A stretch of DNA of 32,591 nt from Lacihabitans sp. CS3-21 (GCF_024343675.1 NZ_RJUD01000027.1:1-32591), one strand, 5' to 3'; shown: positions 9,151-16,949, numbered from the stretch's first letter. Made by a program: numbers and translations. The notes: generated by a model not told the origin, from the sequence alone.

Positions 9151-9921
9151 TTATACTCTCAAACTAGGTAAACCGACTCCTGCGGCATCAAATCCGCCAT
9201 CTGCTGCAATGATTTGTCCATTGATATAACTGGCAGCTGGACTACACAAGAAATAAACCATGTTGGAAATCTCGTCTGTACTGCCATAACGTGCCAATGG
9301 AATCGCATCTGCATAGGAGGTTCGAATATCGGCACTGTGTACCAATTTGGCCATTTCGGTTTCGACTGGTCCAGGGGCTACGGCGTTGGCTCTCACGCCC
9401 ATGTTTCCATATTCCACGGCTTGTTGTTTGGTAAGGTGCATAATGGCTGCCTTACTTGTTCCATAAGCTATTCTCAAAGTGCTGGCTCTTAGGCCGGATA
9501 TGCTGGCGATGTTAACTATACTGCCTTTTGCAGCTATTAAAGCAGGCAAACATGCTTGGCTACAAAGAAAGGTACCATTGAGATTGGTATTCATTACCGC
9601 AGTCCAATCTTCAAAAGTTACTTCTTGAGCGGGTTTGAAAATTGCTATGCCTGCATTGTTTATCAAAGCATCAATGGTAGGAAACTCATTTATAATTAAT
9701 TCAAAAGTGCTTTTTACCTGCTTTGGATCAGAAACATCACACAGAAAAAAAGCGTATCTTTCTTGATCCTTTAGGCTTGCTTCACAGGATTGCAGAGTAG
9801 TTTCGTCATTGTCAATAATAATGCTATGATAACCTTCAGCATGGAATCTTTGTGCAATGGTTAGCCCAATACCACGTGCTGCACCCGTAATTACTGCTAC
9901 TTTTAATTTTTTTTCATTCAT
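9151..9921 (-). CDS. SDR-family oxidoreductase
   Basis: 256 aa from the ATG at 9921. The frame stays open to a TTG at 9930, but MNEKKLKV directly before the Rossmann strand is the better start. Classical short-chain dehydrogenase features in this numbering: TGAARGIG at 12-19 (NAD(P) binding), NNAG at 88-91, and a catalytic set S140, Y153, K157 in YGTSK. PGPVETEM follows the active site, and the C terminus has the usual INGQIIAADGGFD. It would interconvert an alcohol and a ketone on a small cytoplasmic substrate. Its position between an MFS importer and a ThuA gene suggests a sugar or keto-sugar. It probably shares a transcript with the MFS gene downstream. Confidence 0.88.
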   Translation of the reverse strand: MNEKKLKVAVITGAARGIGLTIAQRFHAEGYHSIIIDNDETTLQSCEASLKDQERYAFFLCDVSDPKQVKSTFELIINEFPTIDALINNAGIAIFKPAQEVTFEDWTAVMNTNLNGTFLCSQACLPALIAAKGSIVNIASISGLRASTLRIAYGTSKAAIMHLTKQQAVEYGNMGVRANAVAPGPVETEMAKLVHSADIRTSYADAIPLARYGSTDEISNMVYFLCSPAASYINGQIIAADGGFDAAGVGLPSLRV

Positions 9922-10055
9922 CGATTCCAAAAATATATGTTAACAAAAACGTTGTTCAATTCCAAATAAACCATCTACTAAAATTCCAAACCAAAATCAA
10001 AAAACATTGCCCTCTGCACTTAACTCACAACTCCTTACTCGCTACTCAAAACTTA

Positions 10056-10916
10056 TTACTCCTTAATGGCCCATTTAATCCCATTTTCAATGAGTTTTAC
10101 AAAGTTTTCATCTTTCCAAGCGGTCTCATCATGACCCATAGAAGTATAGAATGTCTTACCTTTTCCTGTGTTTTTATGCCAAGCCACCGGATGGTCTTTG
10201 CCCATTCCGAAGTTTTTGTTTGGGGCAATGAGCGGTATATTGGCCGTAGGGTCAATGGACTCCCCATTGATAGTATACAAAATATCAAAACCCTTTTGGC
10301 GGGGATTTTCTAGAAAAACATACCATTCATCGGCACGTTTCCAGTCTTTATTTATACCTAAAACCAAAGTACTATCTGCTTGATTATCTGTCAAAATTGC
10401 TGTAGTTTCGAAAGGCATTTTGAGAGAATGATGCGAAAACTCTGCACCAGTCAGGTTTTGAACATACCAAGGCCAGTGGTGAGAATTATCGCCCGCACCA
10501 TGAATCCCTATTAAACTTCCACCATTTTCTACATAATTTTCAAGTGCTTTCTTTTGTTCATCGTTGATCACTTCGCCTGTGGAGTTGTTGAAAATGACTG
10601 TTTGTAATTTAGCCAATTGTTCGGCATTAAACACGCCTCCGTCTTCGGTCTCATACAAAAACCAATTGTTTTTCTTGGCCATCTCTGCGAACACTTTCTT
10701 CGAGGCTTCGATAGAACCACCGTGACGAAAGCCCGAAGTTTTAGAGAATAACAAAATAGCAGATTGATTGGCAGGAAAATCTATTTTGGGAATATCTGTT
10801 TCATAAAAAACAGGAAATCCATTTTTGACTTTATAAACGAATCCTGCGAAAAGGCCTCCAAGAATCAGGGCTATACCAAGGATTACCCAAAGTATAATTT
10901 TTATAGCTTTTTTCAT
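10056..10916 (-). CDS. Membrane-anchored ThuA-domain protein
   Basis: 286 aa with one N-terminal membrane segment (about 7-29) that has no clear cleavage site, so it is probably tethered outside the inner membrane. The rest is a single ThuA domain paralogous to residues 30-245 of the protein at 3715-7485: FSKTSGFRH (57-65) matches FSKTAAFRH, GIHGAGD (137-143) matches GIHAATD, and TSMGHDE near the end matches TAMGHTE. The ThuA fold is a glutamine-amidotransferase-like fold linked to trehalose and 3-keto-sugar use; the chemistry in this group is unsettled. It is divergent from the Nudix regulator at 11090, with a dyad between the two promoters, so it is the most likely regulated target. Confidence 0.9.
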   Translation of the reverse strand: MKKAIKIILWVILGIALILGGLFAGFVYKVKNGFPVFYETDIPKIDFPANQSAILLFSKTSGFRHGGSIEASKKVFAEMAKKNNWFLYETEDGGVFNAEQLAKLQTVIFNNSTGEVINDEQKKALENYVENGGSLIGIHGAGDNSHHWPWYVQNLTGAEFSHHSLKMPFETTAILTDNQADSTLVLGINKDWKRADEWYVFLENPRQKGFDILYTINGESIDPTANIPLIAPNKNFGMGKDHPVAWHKNTGKGKTFYTSMGHDETAWKDENFVKLIENGIKWAIKE

Positions 10917-10958
10917 TAAAATATATAAAATTCAATAATTGAATATACTAATTTTGAA

Positions 10959-10966
10959 CAAATGTA
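10959..10966 (-). promoter_or_regulatory. -7 promoter element for the ThuA gene
   Basis: TACATTTG on the minus strand is a perfect match to the Bacteroidota TAnnTTTG element, 43 bp upstream of the ATG at 10916. No TTTG -33 element is seen at the normal distance. That region falls inside the dyad at 10978-11006. Confidence 0.6.
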
Positions 10967-10977
10967 GAAAAAGATTT

Positions 10978-11006
10978 ATTTATTGTCTATTTTTCAGACA
11001 ATAAAT
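10978..11006. promoter_or_regulatory. Operator-like dyad between the divergent ThuA and Nudix-regulator genes
   Basis: Perfect 11-bp arms ATTTATTGTCT (10978-10988) and AGACAATAAAT (10996-11006) flank a 7-bp spacer. The centre, 10992, is about 30 bp from both opposing -7 boxes, so the dyad covers the -33 region of both promoters. There is no U-run suggesting a terminator. NrtR/AraR-type Nudix regulators bind palindromes in front of their own and target genes, so this is the best operator candidate. Confidence 0.7.
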
Positions 11007-11019
11007 TTTAATTTTATTA

Positions 11020-11027
11020 TATATTTG
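11020..11027 (+). promoter_or_regulatory. -7 promoter element for the Nudix regulator
   Basis: TATATTTG matches TAnnTTTG exactly and lies 62 bp upstream of the ATG at 11090. No clear TTTG -33 element is present; that position is occupied by the dyad at 10978-11006. Confidence 0.55.
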
Positions 11028-11089
11028 AATAATTATATTTTAAGAGCGGTAAATAAATATTTTCAAGGACACACCAAAGAAAAAAGAAC

Positions 11090-11815
11090 ATGAAACTTTT
11101 TGATGAAAAAAATCTAATTCAACAACTTTCTATCGACAGCGTCATATTTGGATATAAAAACAAGGAATTAAAAGTGTTGGTACCTAAACTGGGTTTTAAT
11201 AAGCCACTCTATTCACTTCCTGGTGGATTTATTTTTCAAAATGAAAGCATAGATTCGGCGGCAAAAAGGATTTTAGAAGAAAGAACCAGCATCAACGACA
11301 TATATTTAGAGCAATTTAGGGTATTTGGAGAAATCAATCGAACAAATTTTGACTTCATCGAACATATCAATGAAATAGGGAGAGAAAAATTTCTAAATGT
11401 AGGAATAGATGAAGCAGACATTTCCTGGCTGACAAAAAGATTTGTTTCAATTGGATATTATGCCTTGGTGGACATCAACAAAGTAAGTCCAAAAACCACT
11501 GGCTTTGATGATTCCATAGCTTGGTACAATATCAAAGATTTGCCCAAAATGATTATGGACCACAACGAAATGGTAAACCATGCATTGGAGGCTCTTCGTC
11601 AAAACCTTGATCAAAAACTCATTGGATTCAATCTATTGCCTGAAACTTTTACTATGAAGGAGGTTCAAGAACTTTACGAAGCAGTGTTTGACAAAGCATT
11701 TGCTAGAAACAATTTCCAAAAGAAAATATTGGATTTGGATGTATTGGAACGTCTTGAAAAGAAATTTACCGGTGCGGCCAACAAAGCTCCGTATTTGTAT
11801 AGGTTTAAGAAGTAA
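11090..11815 (+). CDS. Nudix-family transcriptional regulator (NrtR/AraR-like)
   Basis: 241 aa. An N-terminal Nudix fold is followed by a C-terminal winged helix (about 178-241) with the NrtR hallmark FNLLPETFTMKEVQELYE and NFQKKIL. The Nudix box begins at G46 and keeps the first Glu, the Arg and one Glu, but reads RILEERTSI where an active enzyme has REUXEEXGU. Two of the metal-binding Glu positions are therefore Ile and Arg, and the domain is probably a ligand sensor and not a hydrolase. In Bacteroidota such proteins (for example AraR) control sugar-use genes. It is divergent from a ThuA gene with a shared dyad. Its 3' end converges on the LytTR gene with a 5-bp gap. The effector is unknown; an ADP-ribose- or sugar-like ligand is the family precedent. 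Confidence 0.85.
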   Translation: MKLFDEKNLIQQLSIDSVIFGYKNKELKVLVPKLGFNKPLYSLPGGFIFQNESIDSAAKRILEERTSINDIYLEQFRVFGEINRTNFDFIEHINEIGREKFLNVGIDEADISWLTKRFVSIGYYALVDINKVSPKTTGFDDSIAWYNIKDLPKMIMDHNEMVNHALEALRQNLDQKLIGFNLLPETFTMKEVQELYEAVFDKAFARNNFQKKILDLDVLERLEKKFTGAANKAPYLYRFKK

Positions 11816-11820
11816 TCAGC

Positions 11821-12144
11821 CTAAGCAATTCTTAACGAATCCTGGATAGCATCTTTTCGTCTTCTACTCACTTTTATAAAATGCCCATTAATTTTCAAAG
11901 AATCTATACCGAAATCCTCCAAATGGTTGGTATTAATGATGGTATTTCTATTAGGACGAATAAACGAAGGATAATTTACCAAACGTTCATGCAGTTTTCC
12001 TAAATGGTAGGACACCAAAAGCTTCTTGCCATTGGACAAAAATAACGTTGTGTAGTTAATCTCGGCTACCATCATTACGATGTCGTTTGCATTGAGATAG
12101 GTTCTGCTACCTACATTCACAATACTTTCAAAATTATTTTGCAT
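11821..12144 (-). CDS. Stand-alone LytTR DNA-binding protein
   Basis: 107 aa that consist of a LytTR domain and nothing else: VNVGSRTYLNANDIVMMVAE at 10-28 leads into the beta fold, followed by FIRPNRNTIIN (61-71) and VSRRRKD near the C terminus, both typical LytTR signatures. There is no receiver domain or membrane segment, and no sensor kinase next to it. It converges tail to tail with the Nudix regulator. LytTR proteins recognise paired direct repeats, but no obvious site was found in its own upstream region. Targets unknown. Confidence 0.88.
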   Translation of the reverse strand: MQNNFESIVNVGSRTYLNANDIVMMVAEINYTTLFLSNGKKLLVSYHLGKLHERLVNYPSFIRPNRNTIINTNHLEDFGIDSLKINGHFIKVSRRRKDAIQDSLRIA

Positions 12145-12279
12145 GCGAAATTTTAGATGTTAATAATCTTCAGAAGGCAATACCCCTAAGATCATTAATT
12201 GAATTATTAAGAAAAGCTATTAATTCATCTTTAAATATCGTGCCAAACTATTATGAATCACCTGCTTAGCTAATCATTA

Positions 12280-12938
12280 TTAATAAAAAGTAAAATTTAT
12301 AAGAAAGAAATAATTTATAAACTGAGGGAATAAATCTATATATATCGGCAATCTAAACTGTTTGGGCTTCATTTTTAAGCTGGCAGATTCCAGTATTTCG
12401 TTTAACCGCTTTTGGCGGGTACTGGCTTGTTTAGCAAATATCAGCCAGGAAAGCAACAATTTCCTGACGGACTTACTAAGTCCCATAAAGTATTCCTCTG
12501 CGTCAGGTTTTAATTTTAGAGCGTCAACTAAATCAGCAGGAATTATCAGGTCTTCCACTTCGTCTAAAATCGTCCAAGAACCATTTTGTTCAGCTCTCTC
12601 TATAACTTTCAGACCTGCTTCTGTCATTAATCCGTCGGCGATGAACTGAGTAATTTTTTCCTTATTCACTTTCGACCAAGGACCTTTCAGTTTTCTCGGA
12701 CTTAGGAACTGCATGAATTTTTCGTTGTCAATGGGTCGCCTTACACTGTCTATCCAACCGAAACAAAGGGCTTCGTCAACCAATTCGCTCCGAGAAATGT
12801 TCGTTCCGCTTGCCTTCTTTTTATACAAAAAAAGCCAAACAGTTGCTTTAAGTGGTGATTTTCTTCTAACCACAATCTCAAATCCTGTCGGCTTGTTGGA
12901 CAAAGCAGTTCTATTTCTTTTTTTGGCTTCGCGATCAT
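12280..12938 (-). pseudogene. Frameshifted YdeI/OmpD-associated family protein
   Basis: Two overlapping frames together make one YdeI-family protein. From ATG 12938 the first reads MIAKPKKEIEL, then CPTSRQDLRLWLEENHHLK. The second continues from ATVWLFLYKKKASG through VDEALCFGWIDS, the family signature, to MKPKQFR and beyond. The switch is at the AAA tract at 12847-12849 (TTT on the plus strand); one more A would restore a single frame. The internal ATG at 12903 gives a 207-aa open frame whose first 19 residues are out of the family frame. The C terminus runs about 23 residues past the usual KPKQFR end, perhaps from loss of the native stop. This is a recent frameshift or a sequencing error. 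YdeI proteins are cytoplasmic, of poorly defined function, and linked to peptide or bacteriocin tolerance in some species. Confidence 0.75.
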
Positions 12939-12967
12939 TTCATACCAACTAAAATAATACAAACCAT

Positions 12968-13348
12968 CTATATTCCCACTAACTGATAAGCTCCACTGAG
13001 AGTTCCATATAGAATAGGTCGTGGAATGTTGGGATTAATGGCAATATTGACGGTATTGGCTACCAAAAAACCAAAACCTATTATACAGGCAAATTCTATC
13101 ACTTCAGGAATAGAGCCAATATTTAGGCTGCAAATCAAGATGGCAGTAGTGACAGTAATTACAAACATACAAAGTGTGGGTCCAACAATAAAAATAGGTT
13201 TAATGGGCAATGTTTCCTCAGCTTTTCCTAAAGAAAGTTTATAGAATTTACCAAATAAAACTGTAAACCATAAAGCTCCTAGCATAGAATAGGCAACAAG
13301 TGCAATAAAAATGCTGAGCCAGTTGAGGTTGGCAAATTGATTGATCAT
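12968..13348 (-). CDS. DUF1761 membrane protein
   Basis: 126 aa from the ATG at 13348; the frame extends to a GTG at 13375, but MINQFANLNW at the ATG matches the family start. Four hydrophobic segments are visible, with the DUF1761 signature NWLSIFIALVAYSMLGALWF at the N terminus. A TAATTTTG box (13375-13382, minus strand), which fits TAnnTTTG, lies just upstream of the ATG and supports that start. It ends 29 bp before the YdeI reading frame, so the two are probably co-transcribed. Function of the family is unknown. Confidence 0.8.
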   Translation of the reverse strand: MINQFANLNWLSIFIALVAYSMLGALWFTVLFGKFYKLSLGKAEETLPIKPIFIVGPTLCMFVITVTTAILICSLNIGSIPEVIEFACIIGFGFLVANTVNIAINPNIPRPILYGTLSGAYQLVGI

Positions 13349-13567
13349 AATTTTGTTATTTCTTGATAAGGACACAAAATTAGATGCACCCCATGACAGC
13401 CCTATGCCATTAGAGGTTAGAAAAAGAATATATCCCTCTTGAGATTGATTTCTGCGTGGAAAAAGTTTTAATAAAAACTTAAGTAATCCATGGAAGGAAC
13501 CCTATTAAAAACTTAAATCGCAAAATAAACAAATACTTATCTACAAAAATTAACCTAATGCAATGCT

Positions 13568-14206
13568 TCATAGGTATTTATGCGACCCATCACAGCCTGG
13601 CATTTTCTTGGACATTCCACAAACGCAATCATTAAAGCCTTTTCCATTCATTATTCTTTGGATGTAGTTTTCTATGCGAGATTCCCGAGCTTTAGATTGC
13701 TTGGCTCCAGTAAAATAAATATTGTAAGCACGCTGACGACCAGGTGTAAGAGCCTCGAAGGCTGCTTTAAATGCCTTATCTTTTTCAAATTTTAACAATA
13801 ACTCTTCCGGAAAATCAAGCTCTTTGTTTTTCTCTGCAACAGGTTTTATTCCTGCTTTGTGTGCTTCGATCATTTCATACATATAGGCCAACAAAGTGGG
13901 TTTAAGTTTTTTAATCTCTTCCACATTCTTGAATCTCATCAATCTCGAAAACTGTGAGTTCTCTCCGGGTTTTACCAGAATATTCTCAGTGTCGGCTAGT
14001 AATGAGCCGTTTAAAAAACTCACAAATGCAAAATCTTTAAAGCTACTCACCATCAGAAGATTGGTATTGTCCATGGTGTAGCAAGGTTGCTTCCATTTTA
14101 GCTCTTCGATGAGACCCGTTTCTAACACAATCTTTCTGAGTTCATTGAGTTCGTCGTGCCATTTGCTTGGTTTTTCAAAAAAGTCATCAAGTAGTTCGTT
14201 CTTCAT
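13568..14206 (-). CDS. DUF1801/YdeI-family protein with a C-terminal CDGSH iron-sulfur motif
   Basis: 212 aa. Residues ~10-125 are a DUF1801/YdhG-like fold (ELKWKQPCYT). Residues ~130-190 are the YdeI C-terminal part (TPGRQRAYNIYFTGAKQSK, RIENYIQRI). The last 19 residues hold C194-V-C196-G-M-S-K-K-M-P-G-C205-D-G-S-H209, an exact fit to the CDGSH pattern CxCx2Sx3PxCDGSH that binds a [2Fe-2S] cluster through three Cys and one His. A cluster in such a short C-terminal tail is notable, since CDGSH domains are usually about 40 residues. It follows the DoxX gene by 10 bp and is the last gene of the ArsR operon. Function unknown; redox or iron-sulfur sensing is possible. Confidence 0.85.
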   Translation of the reverse strand: MKNELLDDFFEKPSKWHDELNELRKIVLETGLIEELKWKQPCYTMDNTNLLMVSSFKDFAFVSFLNGSLLADTENILVKPGENSQFSRLMRFKNVEEIKKLKPTLLAYMYEMIEAHKAGIKPVAEKNKELDFPEELLLKFEKDKAFKAAFEALTPGRQRAYNIYFTGAKQSKARESRIENYIQRIMNGKGFNDCVCGMSKKMPGCDGSHKYL

Positions 14207-14216
14207 TTTCTGAGTT

Positions 14217-14588
14217 TTATAAGGTTTTTCTTTCGGTTGGTCTAAAATACCATGAAACTATGGTCAAAACAAGTAATAACAAGGATGGGAAAATTTCACT
14301 CACTGGGTGAGCAATGTACAAATGTGAAATTGCGGCTCCAGACATAGTAAAGAAAAAACCTGCATAGGCCCACTCTTTTATTAAAGGATATTTTGGAATT
14401 AGAATGGCGATAACGCCCAATATTTTCCAAACACTCAGAATGGTCAGAAAGTAAACTGGATATCCCAATTGCATCATTTTTGCCACTTCTTCCTTCATTT
14501 TAATCAATTGAACTACGCCCGTGGAAGTCATTCCTAAAGCCAGCCAAAGGGTGGCCACCCAATAAATGATTTTGTTTCTCTTTGTCAT
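14217..14588 (-). CDS. DoxX-like membrane protein
   Basis: 123 aa with four predicted membrane segments and the DoxX-like pattern KIIYWVATLWLALGMTSTG at the N terminus and YFLTILSVWKILGVIAIL in the middle. Its ATG overlaps the SRPBCC stop codon by one base (TAATG), so the two are translationally coupled. DoxX-like proteins often accompany ArsR/SRPBCC pairs; their role is not settled. Confidence 0.85.
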   Translation of the reverse strand: MTKRNKIIYWVATLWLALGMTSTGVVQLIKMKEEVAKMMQLGYPVYFLTILSVWKILGVIAILIPKYPLIKEWAYAGFFFTMSGAAISHLYIAHPVSEIFPSLLLLVLTIVSWYFRPTERKTL

Positions 14589-15052
14589 TATTTCAATTTT
14601 TTTACAATTTCTTGTAATCTATTATGAGCCATATTAATTCCTTGGGCAAATGGCAAGGCCAACATCTGATCTCTCAAAGCCACTGATCTAAATACAATAT
14701 GCATCGTCAGTTTACTTTGTTTCTCTCCAACTGATTCAAAATCTAGAAATTCCAGTTGGGCTTCAAAAGGAGTATTCTCCATTTGAAATGTCCTTGTGAT
14801 CTTCTTTTTGGGCAAAATATCATGGATAACTCCACTGAAAATGTGCACATTAGCCATAGGATCGGTGGTTTCAAAACGCCAAGCACCATGTTTCTGGTTT
14901 TCAAGCTTAATTACTTTCGTTCCCATCCATTGCTCCACAATTTCAGGTTCGGTGTAAGCTCGAAAAAGTAATTCCAAGGGTAAATCGAAATCTCTGGTGA
15001 CTATTAACTCTTGTTTACCTGCCTCCGCATGAATTTTAGTTTTCTGTTCCAT
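14588..15052 (-). CDS. SRPBCC (AHSA1-like) domain protein
   Basis: 154 aa forming one START-like lipid/ligand-binding domain: VTRDFDLPLELLFRAYTEPE (19-38) with WMG, then GAWRFETTDP, and a long C-terminal helix ending EIVKKLK. Cytoplasmic. It begins 1 bp after the ArsR stop and its stop overlaps the DoxX start, so it is a tight operon member. ArsR-SRPBCC pairs are common in bacteria, where the ArsR protein is thought to control the operon. The ligand is unknown. Confidence 0.88.
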   Translation of the reverse strand: MEQKTKIHAEAGKQELIVTRDFDLPLELLFRAYTEPEIVEQWMGTKVIKLENQKHGAWRFETTDPMANVHIFSGVIHDILPKKKITRTFQMENTPFEAQLEFLDFESVGEKQSKLTMHIVFRSVALRDQMLALPFAQGINMAHNRLQEIVKKLK

Positions 15053-15053
15053 T

Positions 15054-15368
15054 CTATTGGTATTTTTTCATAATTGTCTCCAACTTATTGAATCTTTCGT
15101 CCCAAAGCTGGCGGAATTGCTCAGCCCACTCGGCCACTTCTTTCACCTTTTCTGGATTTACACTGTAAAATATTTCACGCCCATTCTGCACTTGTTTCAA
15201 TAATTCGCACGCTGTCAGAATTTGCAAATGTTTAGAAACCGTTGGCCTAGCTGAATCAAAATTGGCGGCAATGGCTCCGGCCGTCATAGCCTGAGAGGCT
15301 AATAATAAAAGAATGGCCCTTCTTGTAGGATCCGCTATGGCCTGAAATACGTCTCTTCTTAAATTCAT
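15054..15368 (-). CDS. ArsR-family winged-helix repressor
   Basis: 104 aa. The ArsR fold has DPTRRAIL at 13-20 and a winged helix at about 28-66 with the recognition helix [11 protein letters not shown] (41-51) and the wing GREIFYSV. The metal-binding ELCVCDL motif of metal-sensing members is absent, so it probably senses something other than arsenic or zinc. First gene of the ArsR/SRPBCC/DoxX/DUF1801-CDGSH operon. A consensus promoter and two near-identical operator-like elements lie directly upstream (15371-15417), which fits autorepression. Confidence 0.9.
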   Translation of the reverse strand: MNLRRDVFQAIADPTRRAILLLLASQAMTAGAIAANFDSARPTVSKHLQILTACELLKQVQNGREIFYSVNPEKVKEVAEWAEQFRQLWDERFNKLETIMKKYQ

Positions 15369-15370
15369 CT

Positions 15371-15412
15371 GTAGCTATTTGACTACAAATATATATGAAG
15401 CTATTTGGCTAC
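15371..15412. promoter_or_regulatory. Two operator-like elements upstream of arsR
   Basis: GTAGCTATTTGACTAC (15371-15386) and GAAGCTATTTGGCTAC (15397-15412) match at 14 of 16 positions and start 26 bp apart. Each has partial internal dyad symmetry (GTAG/CTAC in the first, AGC/GCT in the second). The first covers the expected transcription start, the second fills the -33/-7 spacer. They are the best candidates for ArsR binding sites. Confidence 0.65.
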
Positions 15413-15417
15413 GCAAA
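15386..15417 (-). promoter_or_regulatory. Bacteroidota-type promoter of the ArsR operon
   Basis: On the minus strand TTTG (15414-15417) is followed after 20 bp by TATATTTG (15386-15393), a full match to the -33 TTTG / -7 TAnnTTTG pattern. Transcription should start within about 10-15 bp of the arsR ATG at 15368. Confidence 0.75.
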
Positions 15418-15504
15418 TATTTTTCAAGAAAAATAAATTCTCAAAAACTTAAAAAAAAACAAATCGCAGCAGTTCAACAAATTTAGATTTGAAATAAAAG
15501 TCAT

Positions 15505-15542
15505 AAAAAAAGCCACGAATGAACACCATAATCATTCGTGGC
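15505..15542 (-). terminator. Intrinsic terminator of the esterase gene
   Basis: A perfect 11-bp stem, GCCACGAATGA (15512-15522) with TCATTCGTGGC (15532-15542) and a 9-nt loop, lies 22 bp past the esterase stop and is followed on the minus strand by a run of seven T. The A-run after it on the plus strand makes it symmetric. Confidence 0.85.
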
Positions 15543-15564
15543 AAAAAAATAATTTCTAAAAAAC

Positions 15565-16866
15565 TCACTTTTTGGCTTGAGCGGCCAACCATTCCATCAC
15601 TGTGGTGGGTTTTCCGTTCAACAATACTTCTGAACCGTCAAATTCTGTATGTGCCTGATTGGCATGCGAATATATCCAAGACCAGTGACCATTGAAGTGG
15701 TAGTTTTCTCCACCAAACATACCTGATAGGTCAGTAACATGGTCATAAAAGCTAAAATGCACGTTTTTGGCACCTGCTTTTTTCAATCTTTCATAAACAG
15801 GTATAGCGGTTTTTACTGGGTCAGTTACTTTGTCGTCCTTGGATTGTATAAACCAAATCGGGATATTCTTTATGCTATTGATTTGTGCATCTGTAATATA
15901 CTGCGATTGATACGCCAATGCACTGATGTAAGCCGCTGCAAAATACGAAGGTTCTTTGAGCAGAAGTTTCAATGACATATAGCCTCCATTTGAGCATCCT
16001 CCAATGTAAATACGTTTTTTGTCAATGCCAGGATGTGTATTTACATAGTGCTTTATCAATGCCATCAAACCGACATTGTACGCATCTTCCCCATTACCTG
16101 ACTGCATTTTACCATCTTTATCCTGCATCCAAGCACCTGGGGTTTGGGGTACCAATACATAGGCCCCGCCAAAATATTTCTGAATATCTGAACTTGCATA
16201 ATTAAAGGCCTTGTTTCCCATCAAAGCAATGCTTGGGTCGGTTCCACCCTCACCTCCACCATGCAACCAAATAATAAGTGGAGCTTTGGCAGCAGACTTT
16301 TTAGGAACAAATTCGGCATAAGTTAAGCTCTTTCCCGACTCATATTCGAATTTTCCTGAAAGGTCAAAATCGTCACCAATGGGCATAATTCTATCCTTCT
16401 TTTTATTCCAAATTTGATTGGTTTTTGTATTTAATACCGTCAGTTTATAATCTACCCACTGATTGCCACGGCACTCAGCTTTTTGGGAATACTGTAAGGC
16501 GGAGCCAATCTGAGAATTAGGGGCGACGTACAAAACAAGTGTAATAAATGTACCCGATTCTACTTTTTTCCCCTTATTGTCAGACACATAGGCGTAAACT
16601 ACGGTTCGAGGACCTTTTGCAAACTCCAATGGAATAACCGCACAAGGGTGACTTCTTTCTGCCACTACTGTATAATCGGCCATGTTCACATTCTTGGTTG
16701 GGGAGTCCAGACCAATAATAACTTTGTTTACCATTGGCCCCCAATCGAAGCCTTCCACTACCATGGTATAGTCAGGATTTTGACCCGCTTGAGCGGTGGT
16801 ATTTTGACTTAATACCAATGCCAAAAAAAATAACAATAGGGTTTTGACGAACTTTAATTCTTTCAT
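15565..16866 (-). CDS. Secreted alpha/beta-hydrolase esterase with N-terminal Ig-like domain
   Basis: 433 aa with a signal peptide (residues 1-26, ending TTAQ). Residues ~30-150 form an Ig-like domain of the kind found before the catalytic domain in EstA-type esterases (YTMVVEGFDWGPMVNKVII). The hydrolase domain (~165-433) has LHGGG at 201-205 as the oxyanion loop, the nucleophile S292 in GCSNG (290-294), D344 or D345 in SKDDKVTDP as the acid, and H393 in NGHWSW as the likely base. It would cleave ester bonds on a sugar or plant polymer outside the cytoplasm. The next gene upstream on this strand is the GMC oxidoreductase 83 bp away, so they may be co-transcribed. A terminator follows it. Exact substrate unknown. 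Confidence 0.85.
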   Translation of the reverse strand: MKELKFVKTLLLFFLALVLSQNTTAQAGQNPDYTMVVEGFDWGPMVNKVIIGLDSPTKNVNMADYTVVAERSHPCAVIPLEFAKGPRTVVYAYVSDNKGKKVESGTFITLVLYVAPNSQIGSALQYSQKAECRGNQWVDYKLTVLNTKTNQIWNKKKDRIMPIGDDFDLSGKFEYESGKSLTYAEFVPKKSAAKAPLIIWLHGGGEGGTDPSIALMGNKAFNYASSDIQKYFGGAYVLVPQTPGAWMQDKDGKMQSGNGEDAYNVGLMALIKHYVNTHPGIDKKRIYIGGCSNGGYMSLKLLLKEPSYFAAAYISALAYQSQYITDAQINSIKNIPIWFIQSKDDKVTDPVKTAIPVYERLKKAGAKNVHFSFYDHVTDLSGMFGGENYHFNGHWSWIYSHANQAHTEFDGSEVLLNGKPTTVMEWLAAQAKK

Positions 16867-16949
16867 ATTTACACAAGTTTTAAAACAAATAATTGATACT
16901 AAAAATCATTACAAAATCACCAACTTAGCATTATTTCCATTAGACTAAA

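Noticed and set aside
11090-11815. Active Nudix hydrolase such as ADP-ribose pyrophosphatase
   Set aside because: Two catalytic Glu of the Nudix box are missing and a NrtR-type winged helix follows, so a regulator is the better call.
12838-12862. Programmed -1 frameshift in the YdeI gene
   Set aside because: The site CTTAAAG does not fit the X XXY YYZ slippery pattern and no downstream stem was seen; a lost A is simpler.
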